DNA from: Rhodohalobacter barkolensis
GTDB lineage: Bacteria > Bacteroidota > Rhodothermia > Balneolales > Balneolaceae
Reading direction: 5' to 3'
Assembly (NCBI RefSeq): GCF_002834295.1
Contig: NZ_PISP01000001.1
Location: 1,054,001-1,118,000, forward strand
Length of the DNA stretch: 64,000 bases
The notes beneath the pieces are model-generated. The model was not told where the DNA came from and ran no database searches. It worked only from the letters and a program-made list of their open reading frames with translations. Below, in pieces: positions 26,964 to 35,900 of this stretch. A program made the position numbers and the translations under genes. Numbering within the stretch: the stretch's first letter is position 1; every line of letters starts with the position of its first letter.

Positions 26964-28256
26964 ATGAAATTAACGGATATTCAATCGAAAGTTAACTCCA
27001 AGTTCTTTAAAGAGCACCAGAAAAAGCTCTATCAAAGTCTTGAAGATAAACACACCACTATTGAAGAGATGGATGACGGCGATCCGCTTACATCCAAAAT
27101 GATCTTGAATATGGGGCCCCAGCACCCTGCAACACACGGTGTGCTCAGGCTGGTTCTTCAATTAAACGGTGAGTCCATTGAGAAAGCTAAACTCGATATT
27201 GGATATTTGCATCGTGGTGTTGAGAAGATCGCAGAAAATAAGACGTACCAGGAGTTCATGCCCTATACAGATCGTATGGACTACCTATCCCCTTACAGCA
27301 ACAATGTTGCGCTTTGCCAAACTGTAGAAAAACTTGCAAACGTGGAGGTTCCGGAAAGAGCCCACTACATACGCATGATTGGTGCTGAGTTGGCAAGAAT
27401 TTCTTCACATCTGCTTTGGTTGGGAACAATGGTGATGGATGCCGGAGCTGTCTCTTTCTTTATCTGGACGTTTAAGGAGAGAGAAAAGATTTATGATATA
27501 ATGGATCGCCTGACCGGTCACAGATTTACAGTTTCTCATGCCAGAATTGGCGGAGTAGCTAACGACATTACAGATGAGGCGATGGGAGCCATTAAAGAGT
27601 TTGCTGCTACCTTCCCTAAAGAACTCAGAGACTATCATAAGCTGCTCGACAGAAATCGAATATTTATTGACAGAAATGAAGCCGTTGGGGTTTTAAAAAC
27701 TGAAGATGCACTTAGATTTGGTGCAACCGGGCCTGTCCTTCGGGCATCCGGTTATGGTTTAGACATCAGAAAGTTCGCTCCTTACGCCCGTTATAATGAG
27801 GTTGAATTTGATATTCCTACCCGAATGGAAGGTGATAATCTGGCCCGGTACTTTGTAAGGATGGAAGAGATGAGCGAAAGTATTCGCATTATCAATCAGT
27901 GTCTGGAAAAATTACCCAAAGGCCCCATTCGAACTGATAACGCAAAGCAGGCCTATCCTTCTAAAGACGAAGTATACTACTCAATGGAAGGTATGATTCA
28001 TGACTTTATGATGACGGATACCGGAATTTGTCCACCCGAAGGTGCAGAAGCATACTGTGCCGTTGAAGCACCAAAAGGTGAACTTGGTTACTATATTCAA
28101 AGTGATGGTACCGGTCACCCTTGGCGACTCAAAGTACGTGCTCCGTCATTTGCCAATCTGCAGGTTTTAGAAAATATTATTGATGGTGAAATGGTGGCAG
28201 ATACGGTAGTTATAATTGGAGGTATGGATCCTGTAATGGGTGAAGCTGATAAATAA
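26964..28256 (+). CDS. nuoD: NADH-quinone oxidoreductase subunit D
   Basis: A 430-residue 49-kDa subunit homologous to the large subunit of [NiFe] hydrogenases but without the metal-binding cysteines. It has NMGPQHPATHGVLRLVLQLNGE, YLHRGVEKIAE with the quinone-site residues, MDYLSPYSN and the C-terminal IIGGMDPVMGEADK. With NuoB it forms the quinone reduction chamber. An N-terminal extension of about 45 residues precedes the core. Confidence 0.97.
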   Translation: MKLTDIQSKVNSKFFKEHQKKLYQSLEDKHTTIEEMDDGDPLTSKMILNMGPQHPATHGVLRLVLQLNGESIEKAKLDIGYLHRGVEKIAENKTYQEFMPYTDRMDYLSPYSNNVALCQTVEKLANVEVPERAHYIRMIGAELARISSHLLWLGTMVMDAGAVSFFIWTFKEREKIYDIMDRLTGHRFTVSHARIGGVANDITDEAMGAIKEFAATFPKELRDYHKLLDRNRIFIDRNEAVGVLKTEDALRFGATGPVLRASGYGLDIRKFAPYARYNEVEFDIPTRMEGDNLARYFVRMEEMSESIRIINQCLEKLPKGPIRTDNAKQAYPSKDEVYYSMEGMIHDFMMTDTGICPPEGAEAYCAVEAPKGELGYYIQSDGTGHPWRLKVRAPSFANLQVLENIIDGEMVADTVVIIGGMDPVMGEADK

Positions 28257-28261
28257 ACATT

Positions 28262-28792
28262 ATGAAATACGAATTCACACAAGAAGACCTTACAGAAATA
28301 GAAAAGATTAAAGCTAAGTATCCCGATGTGAAAGCGGCAACGCTGCCGGCTTTATGGGTTGCTCAGAATCGTTTTGGTCACGTTAATGACGATGTACAAA
28401 AACTTGTTGCATCAACGTTGGATTTACCTGATGCCCACGTACATGGTGTGGCCAATTTCTACACGCAATACTATAAAGAAGAAAAAGGGAAATTTGTATT
28501 GGATGTTTGTACATGCCTGAGTTGTCAACTCTGTGGCGGATACGACATCCTTGAACACGCTGAGAAAAAACTGGGCATCAAATCCGGTGAAACCACCGAA
28601 GATGGAATGTTCACGCTTAATGAAGTTGAATGCCTTGGTGCCTGCGGTTATGCCCCTATGTTGCAAGTAACCAACGACAAATATGTGAATAATCTCACTC
28701 CGGAAAAGGTTGACAAACTTATTGAAGATCTGAAGTCGGGTAAGACCCTCGAGCACGAACAAATTGAAATGCCACTCAGAAAAGTTAAATAA
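28262..28792 (+). CDS. nuoE: NADH-quinone oxidoreductase subunit E
   Basis: A 176-residue thioredoxin-like 24-kDa subunit with a [2Fe-2S] cluster. Ligand cysteines lie in VCTCLSCQLCGG (C-x4-C) and VECLGACGYAP. Two additional cysteines occur in the first motif; they are not part of the usual C-x4-C...C-x3-C set. With NuoF and NuoG it forms the NADH dehydrogenase module. Confidence 0.96.
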   Translation: MKYEFTQEDLTEIEKIKAKYPDVKAATLPALWVAQNRFGHVNDDVQKLVASTLDLPDAHVHGVANFYTQYYKEEKGKFVLDVCTCLSCQLCGGYDILEHAEKKLGIKSGETTEDGMFTLNEVECLGACGYAPMLQVTNDKYVNNLTPEKVDKLIEDLKSGKTLEHEQIEMPLRKVK

Positions 28793-28797
28793 GCACT

Positions 28798-30093
28798 ATG
28801 AGTACTGTTGATTGGAAAAATTATGATCCGGTTCTGATTCCGAACATCAAAGATCTTCATAAGATTGATGTTTATCGAAAAAATGGTGGCTATGAGGCTT
28901 GGAAAGCTGTGCTGACTGACAAAAAGAAGTGGGCAGATCCTAAAAGTGTTGTAGATGAAGTTAAAAGCGCCAATATCAGAGGACGTGGCGGTGCCGGTTT
29001 CAATGCCGGTTTAAAATGGTCATTTATGCCCCCTGCTGATGGAGGTCCTCGTTACCTGGCTTGTAACGGAGACGAATCGGAGCCCGGCACATTTAAAGAC
29101 CGTAAGATTTTTGAGTATAATCCTCATGTTTTCATAGAAGGTGCACTTATTGCTGCCTACGCAATGGAAATTACATCTATTTATGTCTACATCCGGGGAG
29201 AGTATAAGTCATACATAGATATGATGGAGAAAGCAATCCAGGACGCTTATGATGCGGGATTGATTGGCGAAGATATTTTTGGATCAGGATACAGTGTTAA
29301 TTTCTATGTCCATTCCGGAGCCGGGGCTTACATTTGCGGTGAGGAAACATCCATGCTTGAATCCCTGGAAGGAAAACGTGGATATCCACGTGTAAAACCT
29401 CCATTCCCTGCCCAAAAAGGATTATGGGGACGCCCTACCACTATTAACAATATAGAAACCCTCTCACACGTGACCAGTGTAATTAACAAAGGTGCAGATT
29501 GGTTCAAAAGTGTTGGAGCTGAAAATCATCCCGGACCACTTCTGTACGGAATTTCCGGTCATGTAAATCGCCCAGGAGTATATGAACTTCCTTCCGGTAT
29601 GCCCATTCTTGACTTAATAAATGATGTTGCACAGGGCATGAGAAATGGAAAAAAATTAAAAGCCGTAATTCCGGGTGGTTCATCTACTCCAGTTGTAAGA
29701 GCTGACCAGTTAGACGGTGTAACGATGGATAGTGATTCACTTCGTGAAGTAGGAACCATGCTCGGTACTGCCGGCATGGTAGTGATGGACGAGGATACAG
29801 ATATGGTAGATATGTTGTGGAGAATCACTCATTTTTACCACCATGAATCTTGTGGTCAATGTACCCCCTGCCGGGAAGGAACCGGTTGGCTTGAAAAAGT
29901 GATGCTGAGAATCAAAAATGGCGAAGGGGAAATTAAAGACCTGGATCTATTATTAGACATCACTACACAGATGGAAGGCCGTACAATCTGTGCATTAGCT
30001 GATGCTGCCGCATGGCCTGTTCGTCATACCATTACTCGCTTCAGAGATGAATTTGAAGCAAGGTGTAAAAAATCAGTACATGCTGTAGCTTAA
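28798..30093 (+). CDS. nuoF: NADH-quinone oxidoreductase subunit F
   Basis: A 431-residue 51-kDa subunit that binds FMN and NADH and one [4Fe-4S] cluster. It has the glycine-rich FMN/NADH loop RGRGGAGFNAGLKWSFMP, CNGDESEPGTFKDR, GAGAYICGEETSMLESLEG and the cluster ligands ESCGQCTPCREGTGW plus a distal cysteine in GRTICALADAAAW. Presence of nuoE, F and G means the complex uses NADH directly, unlike the NuoEFG-lacking form common in many Bacteroidetes. Confidence 0.97.
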   Translation: MSTVDWKNYDPVLIPNIKDLHKIDVYRKNGGYEAWKAVLTDKKKWADPKSVVDEVKSANIRGRGGAGFNAGLKWSFMPPADGGPRYLACNGDESEPGTFKDRKIFEYNPHVFIEGALIAAYAMEITSIYVYIRGEYKSYIDMMEKAIQDAYDAGLIGEDIFGSGYSVNFYVHSGAGAYICGEETSMLESLEGKRGYPRVKPPFPAQKGLWGRPTTINNIETLSHVTSVINKGADWFKSVGAENHPGPLLYGISGHVNRPGVYELPSGMPILDLINDVAQGMRNGKKLKAVIPGGSSTPVVRADQLDGVTMDSDSLREVGTMLGTAGMVVMDEDTDMVDMLWRITHFYHHESCGQCTPCREGTGWLEKVMLRIKNGEGEIKDLDLLLDITTQMEGRTICALADAAAWPVRHTITRFRDEFEARCKKSVHAVA

Positions 30094-30202
30094 AGTTTTC
30101 TTAGGCTTAAAAGATATTTGCTTTAATTTTTAACAGAAATTGAATGAATGGTTTGTCTTACGATTTAACAGACAAACCCACTCTAAAATAAAGACTAAAA
30201 AG

Positions 30203-31930
30203 ATGCCTGAAGTATTTATAGATGGGAAACGATACGAATATGAAGGAGATCAGAGACTTCTTCAGTTCATACAAGATAAAGGGATGGAAGTGCCTTTTTT
30301 CTGCTATCACCCTTCATTATCGGCTCCTGCAAACTGCCGGCAATGTCTGGTTAAAGTCGGGCAACCGGTAAAAGATCGAGAAACCGGAGAGTACGAACTG
30401 GATGAAAATGGTGATCGTGTAATTCGTTGGTTCCCTAAGCTGCAAACTTCATGCAACACCATGATCTCTGATGGAATGGTGGTTCATACTCAGGAAACCG
30501 ATGATCTTGTTGAGAGAGCCCAAAAAGATAATCTCGAATTTATTTTGATTAATCATCCGCTGGACTGCCCAATTTGTGATCAGGCCGGTGAATGTCCGCT
30601 ACAGATTCAGACATACAAATATGGTCCGGAAGGAAGTCGGTTTGAAGTTAAAAAAGTTCACAAGCCTAAAAGAGTTAAATTAGGACCTCGCGTTATTCTT
30701 GATGCTGAGCGCTGTATCAACTGTACAAGGTGTGTTCGGTTTACCGATGAGATCAGTAAAACTCATCAGCTCACTATTACATCACGCGGCGATAAAAATT
30801 ATCCCACAACTGCGCCGGGAATGGAATTTGATGATGCCTATTCATTAAATACCGTCGACATCTGCCCGGTTGGAGCTTTAACATCTGCAGACTTCAGATT
30901 TAAAGCACGAGTATGGGAAATGAACCAAACTCCAAGTATTGACATCACGGGTGCAAAAGGAACGAATATCGATCTGTGGACTCGAGATAACCTGGTTCTG
31001 AGAGTAACTCCAAGATATAATGAAGCCGTTAATGATCACTGGATGCCGGACGAAGGCAGAGAAGCATATCGATTGTTTAATGAAAACAGAGTATCCCGGC
31101 CACATCAAAAGCTGGATAACGAACAGATTAAGTCATCTTGGAATAACGCATTTGCAACCGTTGCAGAACAGCTCGAAAATGTAAACAAAGATGATATTCT
31201 CCTTATTGGGAGTCCACACGCTTCCGTGGAAGAGAACTATATTTTATCAAAGTTTTCATCCCTTCTGGGTTACAATAATCCTGTATTCACTTCTCATATT
31301 GAAGAAGGTAAGGGAGATGATCTTTTACTTACAGATGATGTGGCTCCAAATGCAAATGGATGCCGCCTGTTAGGATTTAATGAGGTAAATAGTGCTGAAT
31401 TGGGTAAATCTGTATCCAAGGCAAAAGTTGTTCTGCTTCTGAATGACAATCTGATTGACCGTGGAGTATTGAGTAAAGAGCAGATAGCAAATCCATTTGT
31501 TGTTTGTTTCGCTACGAACCACACTGAAACAACGAAACTGGCTGATCTGGTCATTCCAATTACATGTATCGCAGAACATGCTGCAAGTTACGTAAACATT
31601 GATGGACGTATTCAAAGATCTTTTCCGGCTAAAGAGACTAAATACACAAACCGCAGACTTGATTTCGAAATGAATGAAGGTCGTTTGGACCGATATGGAA
31701 CAAATTTCGATAACTGGGTTACTGAAGAAAATAAAGTGGATTGTCTGCCCCTCTGGATTGTAGCAAATAAACTATCCGAAGAAATGGGCTTAGATGATTT
31801 CAGTTATTCATCCGGAAGAGAAATAATGGAAGAAATTTCTTCTAATCTCGCTCCATTTGATGGTGTAAACTATGCAAGGATGGATGAAGAGTCCGGAATT
31901 CTGGTTCAGAAAGAACAACAAACCGTATAA
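30203..31930 (+). CDS. nuoG: NADH-quinone oxidoreductase subunit G
   Basis: The start is placed at the ATG at 30203-30205 (MPEVFIDGKRYEYEGDQ); upstream in-frame codons to a TTG at 30140 have no family counterpart. The 575-residue product has the [2Fe-2S] motif CYHPSLSAPANCRQC, the HPLDCPICDQAGECPLQ ligands, including the histidine-type motif of cluster N5, and CINCTRC for a [4Fe-4S] cluster. The C-terminal molybdopterin-oxidoreductase-like part is much shorter than in E. coli NuoG (~900 residues), as in several other phyla. It carries electrons from NuoF toward NuoI/NuoB. Confidence 0.94.
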   Translation: MPEVFIDGKRYEYEGDQRLLQFIQDKGMEVPFFCYHPSLSAPANCRQCLVKVGQPVKDRETGEYELDENGDRVIRWFPKLQTSCNTMISDGMVVHTQETDDLVERAQKDNLEFILINHPLDCPICDQAGECPLQIQTYKYGPEGSRFEVKKVHKPKRVKLGPRVILDAERCINCTRCVRFTDEISKTHQLTITSRGDKNYPTTAPGMEFDDAYSLNTVDICPVGALTSADFRFKARVWEMNQTPSIDITGAKGTNIDLWTRDNLVLRVTPRYNEAVNDHWMPDEGREAYRLFNENRVSRPHQKLDNEQIKSSWNNAFATVAEQLENVNKDDILLIGSPHASVEENYILSKFSSLLGYNNPVFTSHIEEGKGDDLLLTDDVAPNANGCRLLGFNEVNSAELGKSVSKAKVVLLLNDNLIDRGVLSKEQIANPFVVCFATNHTETTKLADLVIPITCIAEHAASYVNIDGRIQRSFPAKETKYTNRRLDFEMNEGRLDRYGTNFDNWVTEENKVDCLPLWIVANKLSEEMGLDDFSYSSGREIMEEISSNLAPFDGVNYARMDEESGILVQKEQQTV

Positions 31931-31952
31931 TCGTAATAAAAATATTTAGGGG

Positions 31953-32954
31953 ATGGCTGAAGTCACATTGACATCTTACATAGTTTTAGGAGTGGGTCTA
32001 TTCATGCTCCTTAACTCGGCAGCAATTGCTGTATATGCAGAACGAAGAGTTGCTGCATTTATACAATACAGGGTAGGTCCAAATCGTGTAGGTCCACTGG
32101 GACTACTCCAACCTATTGCTGATGTTTTAAAACTGATTCTTAAAGAGGATGTCACGCCTGATAAAGGCAACAAAGTGTTACATACTGTAGCTCCTATGAT
32201 TCCGGTGGTTACAGCTCTTTTAACGGTTGCTGTCATCCCTTTCGGTGAAGGTCTTTATGCCACGGATATTAATGCCGGCGTTCTATATTTATTGGCTGTA
32301 GCATCTCTTGGCGTTTACGGAGTTACTCTGGCAGGATGGGCATCAAACAGTAAATACTCCCTTCTTGGAGGCTTGAGAGCAGCTGCTCAAATGATCAGCT
32401 ACGAGTTACCGTTAGGCATGGCTGTTGCCTCTGTTGTGCTTTTTGTTGGCTCACTAAGTGTTGTTGATATTGCAGCAGCCCAGGAAAACTGGTGGTTTGC
32501 GTTTCTAAATCCTTTAGGCGCTATCATATTTATTATTGCAGCTTTTGCAGAAAGTAACCGAACTCCTTTCGATTTAGTAGAAGCTGAACAAGAACTCGTA
32601 GGAGGTTTCCATACAGAGTACAGTTCTATGAAGTTTGGAATGTTCTTTTTGGCAGAGTATATGCATGTTGTCATAAACTCTATGCTCATGACCACTTTCT
32701 TCTTTGGAAGTTATCACCTCCCCTTTGCCGGTTACTGGCTGCCTGAATTATCGCCATTGGTTAAGGGAATCCTTGACGTTTCGGTATTTACTGCAAAAAC
32801 AGCATTCTTTGTCTTCTTCTTTATCTGGGTACGATGGACAATCCCAAGGTTTAAATATAATCAGGTAATGAAACTGGGTTGGTCCAGACTTCTGCCACTT
32901 AGTATCATAAACTTTTTTGTAATTGCAGCGATACTGTTTTTTATCGTTGGATAA
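31953..32954 (+). CDS. nuoH: NADH-quinone oxidoreductase subunit H
   Basis: A 333-residue membrane protein with about eight transmembrane helices. It has the signature AERRVAAFIQYRVGPNRVGPLGLLQPIADVLK (positions about 30-60) and FAESNRTPFDLVEAEQELVGGFHTEY, both lining the quinone tunnel. It is the last nuo gene here and is followed by a strong terminator at 32982-33018. nuoI, J, K, L, M and N are not in the window. Confidence 0.97.
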   Translation: MAEVTLTSYIVLGVGLFMLLNSAAIAVYAERRVAAFIQYRVGPNRVGPLGLLQPIADVLKLILKEDVTPDKGNKVLHTVAPMIPVVTALLTVAVIPFGEGLYATDINAGVLYLLAVASLGVYGVTLAGWASNSKYSLLGGLRAAAQMISYELPLGMAVASVVLFVGSLSVVDIAAAQENWWFAFLNPLGAIIFIIAAFAESNRTPFDLVEAEQELVGGFHTEYSSMKFGMFFLAEYMHVVINSMLMTTFFFGSYHLPFAGYWLPELSPLVKGILDVSVFTAKTAFFVFFFIWVRWTIPRFKYNQVMKLGWSRLLPLSIINFFVIAAILFFIVG

Positions 32955-32981
32955 ATAGAAGCCAACTTTTAATATCCTTAT

Positions 32982-33018
32982 AAAGCCCCATTTGTATTTT
33001 ACAATTGGGGCTTTTTTT
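32982..33018 (+). terminator. Intrinsic terminator after nuoH
   Basis: AAAGCCCCA (32982-32990) pairs perfectly with TGGGGCTTT (33006-33014), followed by a run of seven T. This is a strong rho-independent terminator 28 nt after the nuoH stop, showing that the nuo transcript ends here. Confidence 0.9.
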
Positions 33019-33114
33019 ATTTGCAGATTTCAGAGCTGAGTGAGATGATAACAAATGTCTATTTTTCACTTATAAATGAATCCATCTGTTAACTTATCCA
33101 CTATTTTCGATATA

Positions 33115-33151
33115 AATAAAAAATGGGGCACCTAACATATTAGATACCCCA
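33115..33151 (-). terminator. Intrinsic terminator after the sorting-domain protein gene
   Basis: On the minus strand TGGGGTATCTAA and TTAGGTGCCCCA can pair over 12 positions (two G-U) around a 4-nt loop, followed by a T-rich tract (33123-33115). It lies 34 nt past the stop of the leftward gene at 33185-35572. Confidence 0.8.
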
Positions 33152-33184
33152 CGGTTGTATAGATATTGCAATAAGTACTCAGTG

Positions 33185-35572
33185 TTATTTAATCAATACC
33201 ATTGATCGGGTTCTTACATAATCTGATGTTTGTAACCTGTAAAAATAAATTCCACTTGAGAAATTGTCAGCATTAAATGTAACATCATATTCACCCGCTT
33301 GCTGATTTTGATCCAATATCGTTGCTACCCTTCTCCCTAATGAGTTATATACATCAATTTTAACATTACTGTCATTCGACAGTTTATATTGAATTGTCGT
33401 AGACGGGTTAAAAGGGTTTGGAAAATTTGGCAGAAGTTCCGTCCGCTCCGGAGTGGTTGGTCCGGGCTCCACAATGGATCCTGTTTCATCAAAGCTTAAA
33501 TAGACATCATCTGTGGTATGTACGTCTCTGCCTGCAACTATGGAGGCTCGTTCCAGCACAATTTCAGGTGATGAGACCCAGTCCTGAACGGCACGTAAGG
33601 TGATTTTGATGAGATTATCTCCCTTTTTTGGCTGAGTAAAACCTCGATGTGCGACAGCTGCAGATAAACCAAAATCACTTTTAGCATTGAAATCGATCAA
33701 TCTATTGTCGCTTTCCCACTCTTTCCCCCAATCTCCAACACTTAACTGTTGAACTTGCCAGTCAGATTCGGCTATGCCATTAATACTAAACCTAAATGAA
33801 AAACCGGTTAATAAGATTTCATCATCTGACATTATATAAAGATCCATCTCCTCACCCGCTTTCATATTCTTTGCTGTAACTGTAGACAATGCAATACCAT
33901 CCGGTTGTTTAGTTCCGGTTCTGCTTTCACCAAAATTTAAACCAATAGGCAATAGATCATTTTGATTCACAATACCATCGCCATTTGCATCCGCATAAGT
34001 AGCTTCTACAGGAATCCATGCTTCCACACCCCTGGCATCCCAGTTTCTAAATTGATAGGGAGGTTCCGGGCCAACTGATCTCCAATATGCAGTTAAAGGA
34101 AGAACATCAGATTCATTAACAAAACCGTCATTATCGGTATCTCCCGGCCATACTTCAACCCGCTCCGCATCCGGATTTACACCGGATATAATGATATCAT
34201 CAATTCTACATGTACCACCGGAAGACGTTTCCGGATCAGAAGCTTCTTCGTCAATCCTAAATTCAGATGTATTTAACCACCTGATAAACAACTGTTCCTG
34301 ATTATTAGCAATAGAGGGTAATTGAAGTTGATCCAAAACACCTGAAGTCCAATTTTCACCGACAATTATTTCTCCTCCTGCAACATCAACCCAATCTACA
34401 CCGTCAACACTGACTTGTAGCTGAAAGTCTCTTGGCCCGGTACCTGAACCAGACTGCTTTGAAGACAAAAGAATATTTTCAAAATTTTCTGTAGAAATTG
34501 AAATCTCCCAATATTTGGGTAAAGTTTCATCATAATTGTCCCAGCCATTTGAATTTGCTGCTTGTCCAGAAGCACCTGATATAAATCCGCTTAAAGAGGC
34601 CCCGACGATTTCTAATGGAATACCGTCATTCTGGGGAAGTGAAAATGATGGATTCATAATTTCTTCGTCAAAGTTGTATTCAACTAAAGTGTATCTGAAT
34701 GGTGCTTGTTCTGAAATTATCATTTCTGCGGATGGATAATCCAAGCTGTTCCAAAAGCCGCCCACACCACCATATTTATATCCCGGCTGTGTATCTAATT
34801 CACTTCGAACTGCAACATAGTAACTGCCTAAAGGCCTTTGGTAAGCAATCTCCGCTTCATATAGAAAATATCCTTCATCCTCTTCAATTATGGTCATCTG
34901 TTCCCAGACACTTTCGTCCCAATCAGAAGGGTCAGAATCCACCTCATTCACACCAACCCACACATTTAATCTGTCGCTATTTGAAATATCTTGAGAAACA
35001 CCATTTGCATAAACTTCTGAAGTGGCCAGGTATGTATCTCCCTCAGTTAATTCAATGAGTGACGGGGTTGTTAGAGCGAGATCAGTAATCGCTTCTTCAA
35101 CTTCAAATGTAATATCATCTAATGGGTCAGTTGTAATTATTTGATCCGAAGAATCTGTTAAATTTTGGTTGTTAAATGAAAATGTATGATTGCCAACCGT
35201 TGTTTTCGTCTTAACGCTAAATGTCAATTGCATTATGTCGCCGGCTGAAATTGTTGATAATGGAGACGTTCTGGAAACTGAAGATCCCAGTAAACCACTA
35301 TCCAAAAGTTCTGCAATTTTTAGTCCCCCGGAAGTTAATCCAACATTCTCTATACTTTGAAATTCCAGAACATTCTCATCGAACTCAACTTCAACTGAAA
35401 AGAAAAAGACATCTGCGGCATCATTAACAGAGATGGTTAGTACTAACTCATCCTCAGGTAATAATACTTCACTTGACAGGTCACTGTTTAACGTTACTGT
35501 TTGTGAGTAAAGGTTTATTGGAATAATCAGTAACAGAAATATTCCTTTTATAAATGTAGTTAGCTGCTTCAT
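33185..35572 (-). CDS. Secreted protein with cohesin-like and dockerin-like modules and a C-terminal sorting domain
   Basis: A 795-residue secreted protein. It has a signal peptide (1-24, ending LYSQ), a cohesin-like beta-sandwich (about 25-155, with FFFSVEVEFDENVLEF), a linker/Ig-like region, and a jelly-roll-like segment (about 295-465). A dockerin-like pair of EF-hand loops follows (D478-D489 in DTDNDGFVNESD; D528-D539 in DANGDGIVNQND), then a second cohesin-like region (about 570-690). The C-terminal domain (about 714-795, NFPNPFNPSTTI...GIYFYRL...RSMVLIK) is the type A sorting signal of type IX secretion. No enzyme domain was recognised. Having both halves of a cohesin/dockerin pair suggests self-assembly or display at the cell surface, but that is inference. 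Confidence 0.75.
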   Translation of the reverse strand: MKQLTTFIKGIFLLLIIPINLYSQTVTLNSDLSSEVLLPEDELVLTISVNDAADVFFFSVEVEFDENVLEFQSIENVGLTSGGLKIAELLDSGLLGSSVSRTSPLSTISAGDIMQLTFSVKTKTTVGNHTFSFNNQNLTDSSDQIITTDPLDDITFEVEEAITDLALTTPSLIELTEGDTYLATSEVYANGVSQDISNSDRLNVWVGVNEVDSDPSDWDESVWEQMTIIEEDEGYFLYEAEIAYQRPLGSYYVAVRSELDTQPGYKYGGVGGFWNSLDYPSAEMIISEQAPFRYTLVEYNFDEEIMNPSFSLPQNDGIPLEIVGASLSGFISGASGQAANSNGWDNYDETLPKYWEISISTENFENILLSSKQSGSGTGPRDFQLQVSVDGVDWVDVAGGEIIVGENWTSGVLDQLQLPSIANNQEQLFIRWLNTSEFRIDEEASDPETSSGGTCRIDDIIISGVNPDAERVEVWPGDTDNDGFVNESDVLPLTAYWRSVGPEPPYQFRNWDARGVEAWIPVEATYADANGDGIVNQNDLLPIGLNFGESRTGTKQPDGIALSTVTAKNMKAGEEMDLYIMSDDEILLTGFSFRFSINGIAESDWQVQQLSVGDWGKEWESDNRLIDFNAKSDFGLSAAVAHRGFTQPKKGDNLIKITLRAVQDWVSSPEIVLERASIVAGRDVHTTDDVYLSFDETGSIVEPGPTTPERTELLPNFPNPFNPSTTIQYKLSNDSNVKIDVYNSLGRRVATILDQNQQAGEYDVTFNADNFSSGIYFYRLQTSDYVRTRSMVLIK

Positions 35573-35900
35573 ATCTACCCCCTTGTTTTTGTTTTTGGTA
35601 GTTAGAAATTCTTCATTTGATTTTGAAATAATAGATTCTGCTCTCCCCCTTTTTTGGCATCATCTATGATTGAAGAATTGTACTTTAATTATTTATAAAT
35701 ATTTGATTTAAGGTTCAATATTTCCAATCAAGATTATTTTTTTATAAAAACTGTAAGGATTTTGCCGTTCTCGTTCCTTATGACCTTAGGTGTTATATCT
35801 TAGAAAATCATTTGCAGAAAACTTGAAATTATTACACTTTTTCGGATCAAATAAGTAGGTGTTTTTTATTACCCCGGGGTGTACGATAAATTGGATAAAT
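35573..35900. other. 328-nt intergenic region between divergent genes
   Basis: AT-rich region between the leftward sorting-domain gene and the rightward Ser/Thr kinase gene. It should hold both promoters. Homopolymer runs (for example around 35585-35600 and 35739-35756) are present, but no repeat, hairpin with T-run or convincing small gene was seen. Confidence 0.5.
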
